Below are positions 49,913 through 57,881 of a stretch of 64,000 nucleotides of DNA, in pieces. This stretch comes from Pseudolysobacter sp964466115 (GTDB lineage: Bacteria; Pseudomonadota; Gammaproteobacteria; Xanthomonadales; Rhodanobacteraceae). A model generated the notes under the pieces. That model saw only the letters and a program-made list of their open reading frames with translations. It did not search any database and was not told the DNA's origin. A program made the position numbers and the translations under genes. Within the stretch, counting starts at the first letter, position 1. Each line of letters begins with the position of its first letter. The DNA lies in contig CAYXMH010000002.1 in NCBI GenBank assembly GCA_964466115.1, forward strand, positions 1 to 64,000, read 5' to 3'.

Positions 49913-51023
49913 GAACAGATCCCTCTTCGATACTGGCGCGAAATGCGGCTTGACGACGGGTACGATCGACCACTTTTCCAACCAACTGACCGCACGCGGC
50001 GTCGATGTCATCGCCGCGGGTGCGCCGCACAATGGCAATTAGCCCGGCTTGCATCACGATTTTCTGGAATGCGGCGATATTGGCGGCACTGGAGCGCTGG
50101 TATTGCGCGCCAGGAAAGGGGTTAAACGGAATCAAATTGAGCTTGCTCGGAACTTTCCGCAGCAGCTTAACCAGAGCACGCGCATGCTCGGGTTGATCGT
50201 TCACACCGTGCATCAGTGTATATTCAAATGTCACCGCCGCGCGCGGGCGATGCGCCACATAACGCTGGCAAGCCGCTAACAGTTCTGCAATCGGGTATTT
50301 CTTATTTAGCGGCACCAAGGTGGCGCGCAAGTCATCCGTCGGTGCGTGCAGCGATACGGCCAAAGCGACATCACTGACTTCGCTTAAGCGGTCGATCATC
50401 GGCACTAGCCCCGCGGTCGACAACGTAACGCGGCGATTGGCCAACCCAAACCCCATATCATCGCGCATCAGGCCCATTGCTCGAACCACGTTATCGAAGT
50501 TTAATAACGGTTCGCCCATGCCCATCATCACCACGTTGGTGATGCGCCGCTCACCGCGATGCTGGCTACCGAGCGCGTGCGCAGCAAGCCATACCTGGCC
50601 GATGATCTCAGCGGTGGACAAATTGCGGCTGAAGCCTTGAGTTCCGGTGGAGCAAAAAGTGCAATTCAGCGCGCAACCGACTTGCGAGGATACGCATAAC
50701 GTCCCGCGGTTGGCCTCGGGAATAAATACGGTTTCGATCGCGTTGCCGCTATCCAAACCAAACAGCCATTTGATCGTTCCATCGGAGGACTTCTGTTCCG
50801 TTATGAGTTTTGGCAAGCGCAGTTGCGCGCACGTTTTGAGTTTTTCACGCAATTCCTTGCCAATGTCCGTCATCTGCTCGAAATCGACCACCTGTTGGTG
50901 GTACACCCATTTAAGCAGTTGCTGGGCACGAAACTTTTTCTCGCCAAGGCCCACAAAAAACGCCTCCATCTCGGTGGGGCCAAGATCAAAGAGGTTTGGT
51001 AAGTTGGCGGTGGCTGAGGTCAC
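49902..51023 (-). CDS. rlmN: Dual-specificity RNA methyltransferase RlmN
   Basis: About 373 residues. Radical-SAM motif CALNCTFC in VSSQVGCALNCTFCSTG; further motifs MGMGEPLLNFDNV, VSLHAPTDDLR and RRTRGDDIDAACGQL with the methyl-accepting Cys. It methylates C2 of A2503 in 23S rRNA and A37 of some tRNAs. The start is not an ATG: a GTG at 51023 or a TTG at 51029 lies just after the ndk stop, and the longer frame inside ndk is not homologous. Confidence 0.95.
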   Translation of the reverse strand: MTSATANLPNLFDLGPTEMEAFFVGLGEKKFRAQQLLKWVYHQQVVDFEQMTDIGKELREKLKTCAQLRLPKLITEQKSSDGTIKWLFGLDSGNAIETVFIPEANRGTLCVSSQVGCALNCTFCSTGTQGFSRNLSTAEIIGQVWLAAHALGSQHRGERRITNVVMMGMGEPLLNFDNVVRAMGLMRDDMGFGLANRRVTLSTAGLVPMIDRLSEVSDVALAVSLHAPTDDLRATLVPLNKKYPIAELLAACQRYVAHRPRAAVTFEYTLMHGVNDQPEHARALVKLLRKVPSKLNLIPFNPFPGAQYQRSSAANIAAFQKIVMQAGLIAIVRRTRGDDIDAACGQLVGKVVDRTRRQAAFRASIEEGSVHAA

Positions 51024-51045
51024 GTTCAATTGGCCTGATGGAGAA

Positions 51046-51474
51046 TTAGTTACGCGAGCACACTTCGATCGATGAAAAGAAATAAGCGATTTCAGATTTC
51101 GCGGTTTCAGCAGAATCCGATCCGTGCACCGCGTTGGCATCGATGCTGTCGGCAAAGTCGGCGCGAATGGTTCCACGCGCGGCTTCCTTGGGATTGGTAG
51201 CGCCCATTAGTTCACGATTCTTGGCGATGGCGTTCTCACCTTGCAGCGCTTGAATCATAACTGGGCCCGAAATCATGAATTCGACCAATGCTTTAAAAAA
51301 CGGGCGCTCGCGATGCACGGCGTAAAAGCCTTCCGCCTCCGCACGCGACAAATGTTTCATTTTTGCTGCGATGATTTTTAAGCCGGCCGATTCAAAACGG
51401 GAATAAATTGCGCCGATTACGTTTTTCGCTACCGCATCGGGCTTGATGATGGAAAGAGTGCGCTCCTGCGTCAT
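51046..51474 (-). CDS. ndk: Nucleoside diphosphate kinase Ndk
   Basis: 142 residues. RTLSIIKPDAVAKNVIGAIYSRFE at the start, the phosphorylated His in IDANAVHGSDSAETAKSEIAYFF, and GTIRADFADS. It balances NTP pools. It heads the ten-gene leftward run ndk-rlmN-pilF-rodZ-yfgM-bamB-der-mobA-moeA-moeB. Confidence 0.98.
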   Translation of the reverse strand: MTQERTLSIIKPDAVAKNVIGAIYSRFESAGLKIIAAKMKHLSRAEAEGFYAVHRERPFFKALVEFMISGPVMIQALQGENAIAKNRELMGATNPKEAARGTIRADFADSIDANAVHGSDSAETAKSEIAYFFSSIEVCSRN

Positions 51475-51836
51475 TACGGGTTCTCTGTTTGAATATGAAA
51501 GAAAGGGAAAAAGAAGTACTGCCGGACTTTACCCGTCCGGCGCCGACAGCATACCACAAAACTTCTGACAATTCGGGGCCTTAGGCGCTGAATTGCGATC
51601 CATTCTAGCTGCTGTACTGCGCCCTTCCCGGTTTTACACCAAGCCCGAGATTGCAGGGTTTTGGCAACCGGTGGAATTAAGGCGTTTTGGACCAAAACGG
51701 GGGTTTGGACAACCCTGTGCAACATCGGGCCATACGCAGCTAGGAGATCGAAATTTTTGTTCGATAGCAATCCTGTGTTAAAAGAGTCGGTTAACCGATT
51801 AGCACCTTGTGACCCCTTTAAATACAGAGGTTAGTT
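51475..51836. other. 362-bp divergent promoter region, ndk/fadN
   Basis: No gene is supported here; a 98-codon frame on the minus strand has no homologous motif. It contains a perfect 12-bp palindrome TCGGTTAACCGA at 51787-51798 and an imperfect one (ATCGAA/TTCGAT) near 51748-51765, both within 90 bp of the fadN start: candidate operators. AGAGG precedes the fadN ATG. Confidence 0.5.
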
Positions 51837-54212
51837 ATGCACCCCACCCCGCTTAGAATTCGTAAGGCCGCAGTCCTCGGAGCCGGCGTTATGGGTGCGC
51901 AAATTGCCGCGCACTTAACCAATGCCAACGTGGAAACGGTGCTATTCGATCTGGCCGCAAAGGAAGGGGACCCGAATGGCATTGTCGTTAAAGCCATTCA
52001 GAACTTAAGCAAGCTAAGCCCCGCGCCCGTTGCCGATAAAACGCGCGCAACGGCGATCATCCCGGCCAATTACGATCGTAATCTTGGGCTGCTTAAGGAT
52101 TGCGACTTGGTGATTGAGGCGATCGCAGAGCGCCTGGATTGGAAACGCGATCTATACGCGAAAATCGCCCCGTACATGTCCGAATCGGCTGTGCTGGCCA
52201 GTAACACCTCAGGATTGAGCATCAACGCCTTGGCGGCCGTCTTGCCCGAGCACTTGCATGAGCGTTTTTGCGGCGTACACTTTTTTAATCCGCCACGTTA
52301 TATGCATTTGGTGGAATTAATACCTTGCGCAAAAACCACAGATGCGATCTTAAGCGGATTAGAAACCTTTTTAACCACGACCCTCGGCAAGGGCGTGATT
52401 CACGCCAAAGACACACCCAACTTCATCGGCAACCGCATTGGCGTTTTCTCGCTGTTGGCAACCATGCACCATACCGACGCGTTCGGCTTGAGTTTTGATA
52501 TCGTCGACGCATTAACCGGCCCCGCCATCGGCCGACCGAAGAGCGCCACCTATCGCACGGCCGACGTGGTGGGTCTTGACACCATGGCGCATGTCATACA
52601 AACGATGGCCGATACATTGCCCGAGGACCCTTGGCACCGGTATTTCAAACCACCGCAATGGCTGTCGGCCTTAATCGAAAAAGGTGCCCTGGGCCAAAAA
52701 ACCAAGACCGGCTTTTATCGAAAGGTCGGGGACGAGATTCAAGTGTTGGACTTGGCCAAGCGCGATTACCGCGCCAGCACCGGCAAGCTCGATAGCGCAG
52801 TGGAGGCAATCCTCAAGATCCCGTCGCCCGCGGAGAAATTCGCGGCATTGCGATCAAGCACGCATCCGCAAGCTCAATTCCTCTGGTCGATGTTCCGCGA
52901 TCTTTTTCATTATTGCGCCTATCATTTGGGCGACATCGCCAACACCGCGCGCGACGTCGATTTCGCGCTGCGTTGGGGGTATGGCTGGGTGCTCGGTCCC
53001 TTTGAAACCTGGCAAGCGGCCGGATGGCAGCAAGTCACTGGTTGGATCAAAGCGGATATCGCAGCCGGCAAAACGATGAGTCCAGCGCCATTGCCTGCCT
53101 GGGCGCTGGATCCCAAACGCACCGGCGCGCACAACGCCCAAGGATCGTACTCACCGCAGGACGATGCGTATCGCCCCATGTCACGGCATCGCGTCTATCA
53201 ACGCCAGTTATTCCCCGAAACCGTGCTCGGTACAGCGCCGATTAACACCGCCACGGTGTTCGAAAACGATGGCATGCGGCTATGGCACCAGAACGACGAC
53301 ATCGCGGTTTTGTCGTTCAAGACCAAAATGCACACGATCAGCGACAAGGTATTGGAAGGTATCCACCGCTCCATCGATGAAGCCGAACGCAATTTCAAAG
53401 CGTTGGTGATTTGGCAAAGCGACGAACCGTTCAGCGCCGGCGCTGACCTTTCCGGTGCGATGGCGGCGTTGCAGGCCGGACGCATTGCGGATTTCGAGTC
53501 GATGGTCAACACCTTCCAGCAAACCAGCATGCGCATCAAGTATTCACTGGTGCCGGTCGTTGCGGCAATACGCGGTTTGGCCCTGGGCGGCGGTTGCGAG
53601 TTCCAGATGCACTGTGCCCGTACGGTCGCCGCATTGGAAAGCTACATCGGGTTGGTCGAAGCCGGCGTCGGTTTATTGCCCGCGGGTGGTGGCTGTAAGG
53701 AAATTGCGCTGCGTTGTGCGCAAAATTCCATTGCCGGCGATGTGTATCCATTGCTCAAAGGCTATTTTGAGACCGTGGCAATGGGCAAAGTTTCGGCCAG
53801 CGCATTGGAAGCCAAGGAAATGGGGCTACTGCGGCCGAGCGATGTCGTCGTGTTCCATGCCGACGAATTGCTGTTTGTCGCAAAAGCGCAAGCCCATGCC
53901 TTGGCCGATGCCGGCTACCGCCCGCCACTACCAGCACGAGCCATCCCGGTTGCCGGGGATGTTGGCACGGCGAGTTTGCGCATGCTGCTGGTCAACATGC
54001 TCGAAGGCGGTTTTATTTCCGCGCACGATAATGAGGTGTCCAGCCGCATTGCCGATACGCTGTGCGGCGGCGTGATCGAACGCGGCAGCGCCGTCGATGA
54101 GCAATGGCTACTCGATCTTGAACGCAAACATTTTGTCGCCTTGGCACAAATGCCAAAAACGCAAGAACGCATCGCCCATATGCTTAAAACCGGAAAACCC
54201 TTACGCAACTAG
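51837..54212 (+). CDS. fadN: 3-hydroxyacyl-CoA dehydrogenase/enoyl-CoA hydratase (FadN-type)
   Basis: 791 residues in the FadN order, dehydrogenase first: NAD site KAAVLGAGVMGAQIAAHL, SNTSGLSI, FFNPPRYMHLVELIP, NFIGNRIGVFS (to ~480), and a C-terminal crotonase domain with FSAGADLSGAM and RGLALGGGCEFQMHC. E. coli FadB has the reverse order. It performs the two middle steps of beta-oxidation. The thiolase gene follows after 45 bp. Confidence 0.93.
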   Translation: MHPTPLRIRKAAVLGAGVMGAQIAAHLTNANVETVLFDLAAKEGDPNGIVVKAIQNLSKLSPAPVADKTRATAIIPANYDRNLGLLKDCDLVIEAIAERLDWKRDLYAKIAPYMSESAVLASNTSGLSINALAAVLPEHLHERFCGVHFFNPPRYMHLVELIPCAKTTDAILSGLETFLTTTLGKGVIHAKDTPNFIGNRIGVFSLLATMHHTDAFGLSFDIVDALTGPAIGRPKSATYRTADVVGLDTMAHVIQTMADTLPEDPWHRYFKPPQWLSALIEKGALGQKTKTGFYRKVGDEIQVLDLAKRDYRASTGKLDSAVEAILKIPSPAEKFAALRSSTHPQAQFLWSMFRDLFHYCAYHLGDIANTARDVDFALRWGYGWVLGPFETWQAAGWQQVTGWIKADIAAGKTMSPAPLPAWALDPKRTGAHNAQGSYSPQDDAYRPMSRHRVYQRQLFPETVLGTAPINTATVFENDGMRLWHQNDDIAVLSFKTKMHTISDKVLEGIHRSIDEAERNFKALVIWQSDEPFSAGADLSGAMAALQAGRIADFESMVNTFQQTSMRIKYSLVPVVAAIRGLALGGGCEFQMHCARTVAALESYIGLVEAGVGLLPAGGGCKEIALRCAQNSIAGDVYPLLKGYFETVAMGKVSASALEAKEMGLLRPSDVVVFHADELLFVAKAQAHALADAGYRPPLPARAIPVAGDVGTASLRMLLVNMLEGGFISAHDNEVSSRIADTLCGGVIERGSAVDEQWLLDLERKHFVALAQMPKTQERIAHMLKTGKPLRN

Positions 54213-54248
54213 CAGGGTGGGCCTTGGCCCACCGTCACCCACCCTCTG
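54213..54248. repeat. Short GC-rich hairpin repeat after fadN
   Basis: GGTGGGCC/GGCCCACC around TT, with outer CAGGGTGGG and CCCACCCTCTG arms, beginning at the fadN stop. It belongs to the same family as the elements at 42552-42574 and 56767-56840. Confidence 0.6.
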
Positions 54249-54257
54249 GAGATTTCC

Positions 54258-55454
54258 ATGCCCAACCCCATTCAAGACGCCTACATCGTCGCCGCCGTTC
54301 GCAGCCCCGTCGGCAAAGCCCCGCGCGGTGTGTTCCGCAACACTCGCCCGGACGACTTACTCGCGCACGTGATCCGCGGCGCATTGGCAAAATGTCCCGG
54401 CATCGACACCAAGCGCATCGACGACGCCGTCATCGGCTGCGCCATGCCGGAAGCCGAGCAAGGCATGAACGTCGCCCGCATCGGCGTACTGTTGGCTGGG
54501 TTACCCGATTTGGTCGCTGCCGTCACCGTCAATCGTTTCTGCTCTTCCGGCTTGCAGGCCATTGCGATGGCCGCCGATCGCATTCGCCTGGGCGAAGCCG
54601 ACTTAATGCTCGCGGGCGGCACGGAGAGCATGAGCATGATCCCGATGATGGGCCACCGCATCGCTATGAACCCGGCCGTGTTTAATAACGATCACGTCGC
54701 CATCGCCTATGGCATGGGCATCACCGCGGAAAACGTCGCGCAACAATGGAAGATCACCCGCACCGAACAGGACGAGTTTTCCTACAACAGCCATCGCAAA
54801 GCGATACTAGCGACTGATTCCGGCGAATTCAAAGATGAAATCGTTCCTTTCACACTCGATGATCGTTATCCCGATCTAAGCAATCGCCACATGGTGGACG
54901 ATAAGCGCCTGATCGCCGACGACGAAGGCCCGCGCCGGGATACCAGCGTAGAGGGCCTCACCAAGCTTAAGCCGGTGTTCCGAATGGGCGGCTCGGTGAC
55001 CGCAGGAAATTCATCGCAAATGTCCGATGGCGCCGGCTGCGTCATTTTAGCCAGCGCCCAGGCGCTGAAGGATTATGGCCTCACCCCGCTTGCCCGCTTT
55101 GTCGGTTTTTCCGTCGCTGGCGTGCCGCCGGAAATTATGGGCATCGGACCGAAAGCCGCGATTCCGAAAGTGTGCAAACAAACCGGAATCAATCAAAACG
55201 ATTTGAGCTGGATTGAACTTAACGAAGCGTTTGCTGCGCAATCCCTGGCTGTGATCAAAGATCTTGGTCTTGATGCCAATAAGGTCAACCCGCTTGGCGG
55301 CGCCATCGCACTCGGCCACCCGCTCGGCGCCACCGGCGCAATCCGTACCGCCACCTTGATTCACGGATTGCGCCGACGCAAGCAGAAATACGGAATGGTG
55401 ACGATGTGCATCGGCACAGGCATGGGGGCAGCGGGAATTTTTGAATGCCTGTAA
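54258..55454 (+). CDS. fadA: Acetyl-CoA acyltransferase (thiolase)
   Basis: 398 residues. Acyl-accepting Cys in VTVNRFCSSGLQAIAMA, the second site in GGAIALGHPLGATGAIR (His) and VTMCIGTGMGAAGIF (Cys). NEAFAAQS lies between. It does the last cleavage of beta-oxidation, yielding acetyl-CoA. It is the partner of fadN in one operon. Confidence 0.95.
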   Translation: MPNPIQDAYIVAAVRSPVGKAPRGVFRNTRPDDLLAHVIRGALAKCPGIDTKRIDDAVIGCAMPEAEQGMNVARIGVLLAGLPDLVAAVTVNRFCSSGLQAIAMAADRIRLGEADLMLAGGTESMSMIPMMGHRIAMNPAVFNNDHVAIAYGMGITAENVAQQWKITRTEQDEFSYNSHRKAILATDSGEFKDEIVPFTLDDRYPDLSNRHMVDDKRLIADDEGPRRDTSVEGLTKLKPVFRMGGSVTAGNSSQMSDGAGCVILASAQALKDYGLTPLARFVGFSVAGVPPEIMGIGPKAAIPKVCKQTGINQNDLSWIELNEAFAAQSLAVIKDLGLDANKVNPLGGAIALGHPLGATGAIRTATLIHGLRRRKQKYGMVTMCIGTGMGAAGIFECL

Positions 55455-55476
55455 CCAATCGACTGGTATGCCGGCT

Positions 55477-56751
55477 CTAGGTTCTTAGGGCATCGCGCAA
55501 CTGATGCCACCAATAACTGGCTTGTGCGGCGGCGTAACCCAAGGGCTTATAAGCATTCGCCAATCCAAACGGCTGCAGCGCTTGCCAGGAGACATCCCCA
55601 TGCGCCAGCGCTGCGGCAATCAACTCGCCAGCAACGGTGGTCGGCGCGATGCCGTGTCCGCCAAACGCCTGGGCATACCAGAGCCCGTCGGCGTGGCGCC
55701 CGATCTGTGGCATTTGGTGACGGGCATAGCTCATTAAGCCGCTCCAAGCGTAATCAATTTTAACATCATGCAATTGTGGAAACACCCGCATTAAGTCCCG
55801 CTTAAGCACGCGCGCGACCGAGGCAGGATGGCGGTCGCGTACGGAAATGCGCCCGCCCCAAAGCAATCGCGTGTCCGGTAATGCGCGGTAATAATCGAAT
55901 GCAAAGCGGGTATCGTATATTGCCGCTTGCGTATCAAGCAGGCTTTTCAATCGATCGCCAAGCGGCTCGGTGGCCATCACATACGTGGCAATCGGCAGCA
56001 GCGAACGATCGATGCCAGCATCGAGGCCGGCGAGATAACCGCCGCACGCCAGGACCACGTTTTCCGCTTCCATGATTCCATCTGGCGTTCGGATTTCCCA
56101 ACCAGCGCCCTTGCGCATTAGTGCCTGCGCCGGCGTGCGCTCAAAAATCCGAACGTCTTTAGCGGCCGCCGCTTGCGCAAGACCGACCGCATAATTGAGC
56201 GGATGCATATGCAGCGCATTGCGCTCCCATAGGGCGTCGCTGTAGCGAGCGCTATGCACTTGCAGCTGCAAACGCTCGTGTGCAACCCATTCCCATTCGA
56301 CGCCGTATTTTTCCGCCAGCAGCGATTGCCGCTTGCGCAATGCATTAGGATCACGGAACCAATTGACCCAAAGCACCCCGGCATCCACAGCATCGCATGC
56401 AATGCCGTATTTTTTGATCCGGTCGCGAACCAAATTCACCGCACCGACGCTGCGCGTATACAGATCTTTGGCAGTCGGTCCGCCCAACTTGCACAGCAAT
56501 GTCTCCTCGCCTAACGAATAGCCGGCGAAGACAAACCCGCCATTGCGCCCCGAAGCGCCATGGCCAACCTGTTCGCACTCGAGCAACGCTACATCACGTA
56601 CACCGCGCTCAGCCAAACCAAGCGCTGTATTCAATCCCGCATAGCCGCCACCGATAATCGCAATGTGCGCAGCCGTTCGACCGGACAAAGGTGCGAAACC
56701 TGGATAAGAGTTGCGTGTCGCTTGATAATAACTGGTGTTGGGCAATGACAT
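55477..56751 (-). CDS. FAD-dependent amine/amino-acid oxidase (PuuB/DAO family)
   Basis: 424 residues. The FAD Rossmann loop is IAIIGGGYAGLNTALGLAERG, followed by GHGASGRNGGFVFAGYS, the family's flavin loop, and GLWYAQAFGGHGIAPTTVAG near the C-terminus. The LTV-type region DYYRALPDTRLLWGGR matches gamma-glutamylputrescine oxidase-like proteins (PuuB), but substrate assignment is not secure. Transcribed towards, and convergent with, the thiolase gene. Confidence 0.8.
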   Translation of the reverse strand: MSLPNTSYYQATRNSYPGFAPLSGRTAAHIAIIGGGYAGLNTALGLAERGVRDVALLECEQVGHGASGRNGGFVFAGYSLGEETLLCKLGGPTAKDLYTRSVGAVNLVRDRIKKYGIACDAVDAGVLWVNWFRDPNALRKRQSLLAEKYGVEWEWVAHERLQLQVHSARYSDALWERNALHMHPLNYAVGLAQAAAAKDVRIFERTPAQALMRKGAGWEIRTPDGIMEAENVVLACGGYLAGLDAGIDRSLLPIATYVMATEPLGDRLKSLLDTQAAIYDTRFAFDYYRALPDTRLLWGGRISVRDRHPASVARVLKRDLMRVFPQLHDVKIDYAWSGLMSYARHQMPQIGRHADGLWYAQAFGGHGIAPTTVAGELIAAALAHGDVSWQALQPFGLANAYKPLGYAAAQASYWWHQLRDALRT

Positions 56752-56766
56752 TAGTAGAGACGAATT

Positions 56767-56840
56767 GTAGGGCGGGCTTTTAGCCCACCGTGCGTTTGAT
56801 TTTCAGCTCATAGAGCGGGGGGTTAAAATCCCCACCCTAC
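56767..56840. repeat. Short palindrome-ended repeat, 74 bp
   Basis: GTAGGGCGGGCTTTTAGCCC at one end and CCCCACCCTAC at the other. It fills the gap between the FAD oxidase and the CpcT-like gene, and its last bases supply the TAG stop of the latter. Same family as 54213-54248. Confidence 0.6.
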
Positions 56841-57811
56841 TTCTGTTCCAATCCGATCTGCAACCACCCCATATTAATCCCAATACGGGTAGCCTCAGGA
56901 TTGGCCCAAGTGTAAATCAAGGTCTTGCCACTGGCATCTTCAATCACGGCAAGCTTCAGCACCGGTGTTTTGCTTTCGGCGTAGGTCAAACGCGAAAGTT
57001 CGATCGAATACCCGCTGGCCGCACCGTCGCGCCAACGCAACGGCGTACGTCCACCCTCATTGTGCAAACGCAGGTCGTATCGCGAGTGCCAATCGTTGCT
57101 GTCGGCTTTGGCTTGCGGACCTGCGCCGTTAAGTGCACTCCAGCCGCCAAACCAGCGTACCCGACGCGCTCGCTCATCCGCATCCTCGCCCCTGGCTTGG
57201 TCGGCAAGCGTGGCAACGCTTAAGCCTTCCTCAAGGTTTGAAACCCGCAATGGCAACAAGGCCGACGTTTCCCCAAGCTCGGGTAATACCGCATTGCATA
57301 AAATTCGATCGACGGCGGCATTAAGTTGCGCGTGCTTCCATTCGCCGACCAGCGTACAAGCGGGAAACGCCGTCCATTCCGCGTCATTGAATTCAAACGG
57401 TTTGGGGTCAGAAACACGGGCGGCCATTTTGCTGGGGTCAATCGCGCGATGCGGTATCAATTGAATCGATTTGCCATCCGCGCGCGATTCAATTCGGTAC
57501 AACCAAATTGCCGTAAGCGGTGTTTTTGCCATCAAATCCAACCGCCATAGCAAGACCGCATGATTCTCAGCTTGGTGTGCAGCCAACAATAGACGATGAT
57601 GAACCGGTGCAGCCGGCGTTGCGTTTTGTGATCGCCACACTTGTTCGTGGTTATCGTACTCACCGCTCAACATCTCAGCGAGCGTGCGGGGTGATATTTT
57701 TTCTGGGCCAGCGGGATTGCTTTTGCTGGGATGCGCCGGCGTTAGCGCTTGGCAGCCCCAAAGCCCCGTCAACAATAAAACCGCCATCCCCATTTGTATC
57801 GATCGTTTCAT
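56837..57811 (-). CDS. CpcT/CpeT-like lipoprotein
   Basis: 324 residues from the ATG at 57811 (MKRSIQMGMAVLLLTGLWGC, lipobox Cys). The first conserved stretch, LAEMLSGEYDNHEQVWRSQ, resembles the start of CpcT/CpeT-like proteins, and RLDLMAKTPLTAIWLYRI and CTLVGEWK agree in layout. In cyanobacteria the family attaches bilins; non-photosynthetic homologues have unknown roles. Probably outer-membrane or periplasmic. Medium-low certainty. Confidence 0.6.
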   Translation of the reverse strand: MKRSIQMGMAVLLLTGLWGCQALTPAHPSKSNPAGPEKISPRTLAEMLSGEYDNHEQVWRSQNATPAAPVHHRLLLAAHQAENHAVLLWRLDLMAKTPLTAIWLYRIESRADGKSIQLIPHRAIDPSKMAARVSDPKPFEFNDAEWTAFPACTLVGEWKHAQLNAAVDRILCNAVLPELGETSALLPLRVSNLEEGLSVATLADQARGEDADERARRVRWFGGWSALNGAGPQAKADSNDWHSRYDLRLHNEGGRTPLRWRDGAASGYSIELSRLTYAESKTPVLKLAVIEDASGKTLIYTWANPEATRIGINMGWLQIGLEQK

Positions 57812-57881
57812 AGCACCAGCATAATCGCTCATAAAGTGATCGTATAGCGGTTATCGTGTGGGCGGGCGTATATCCGCCATC

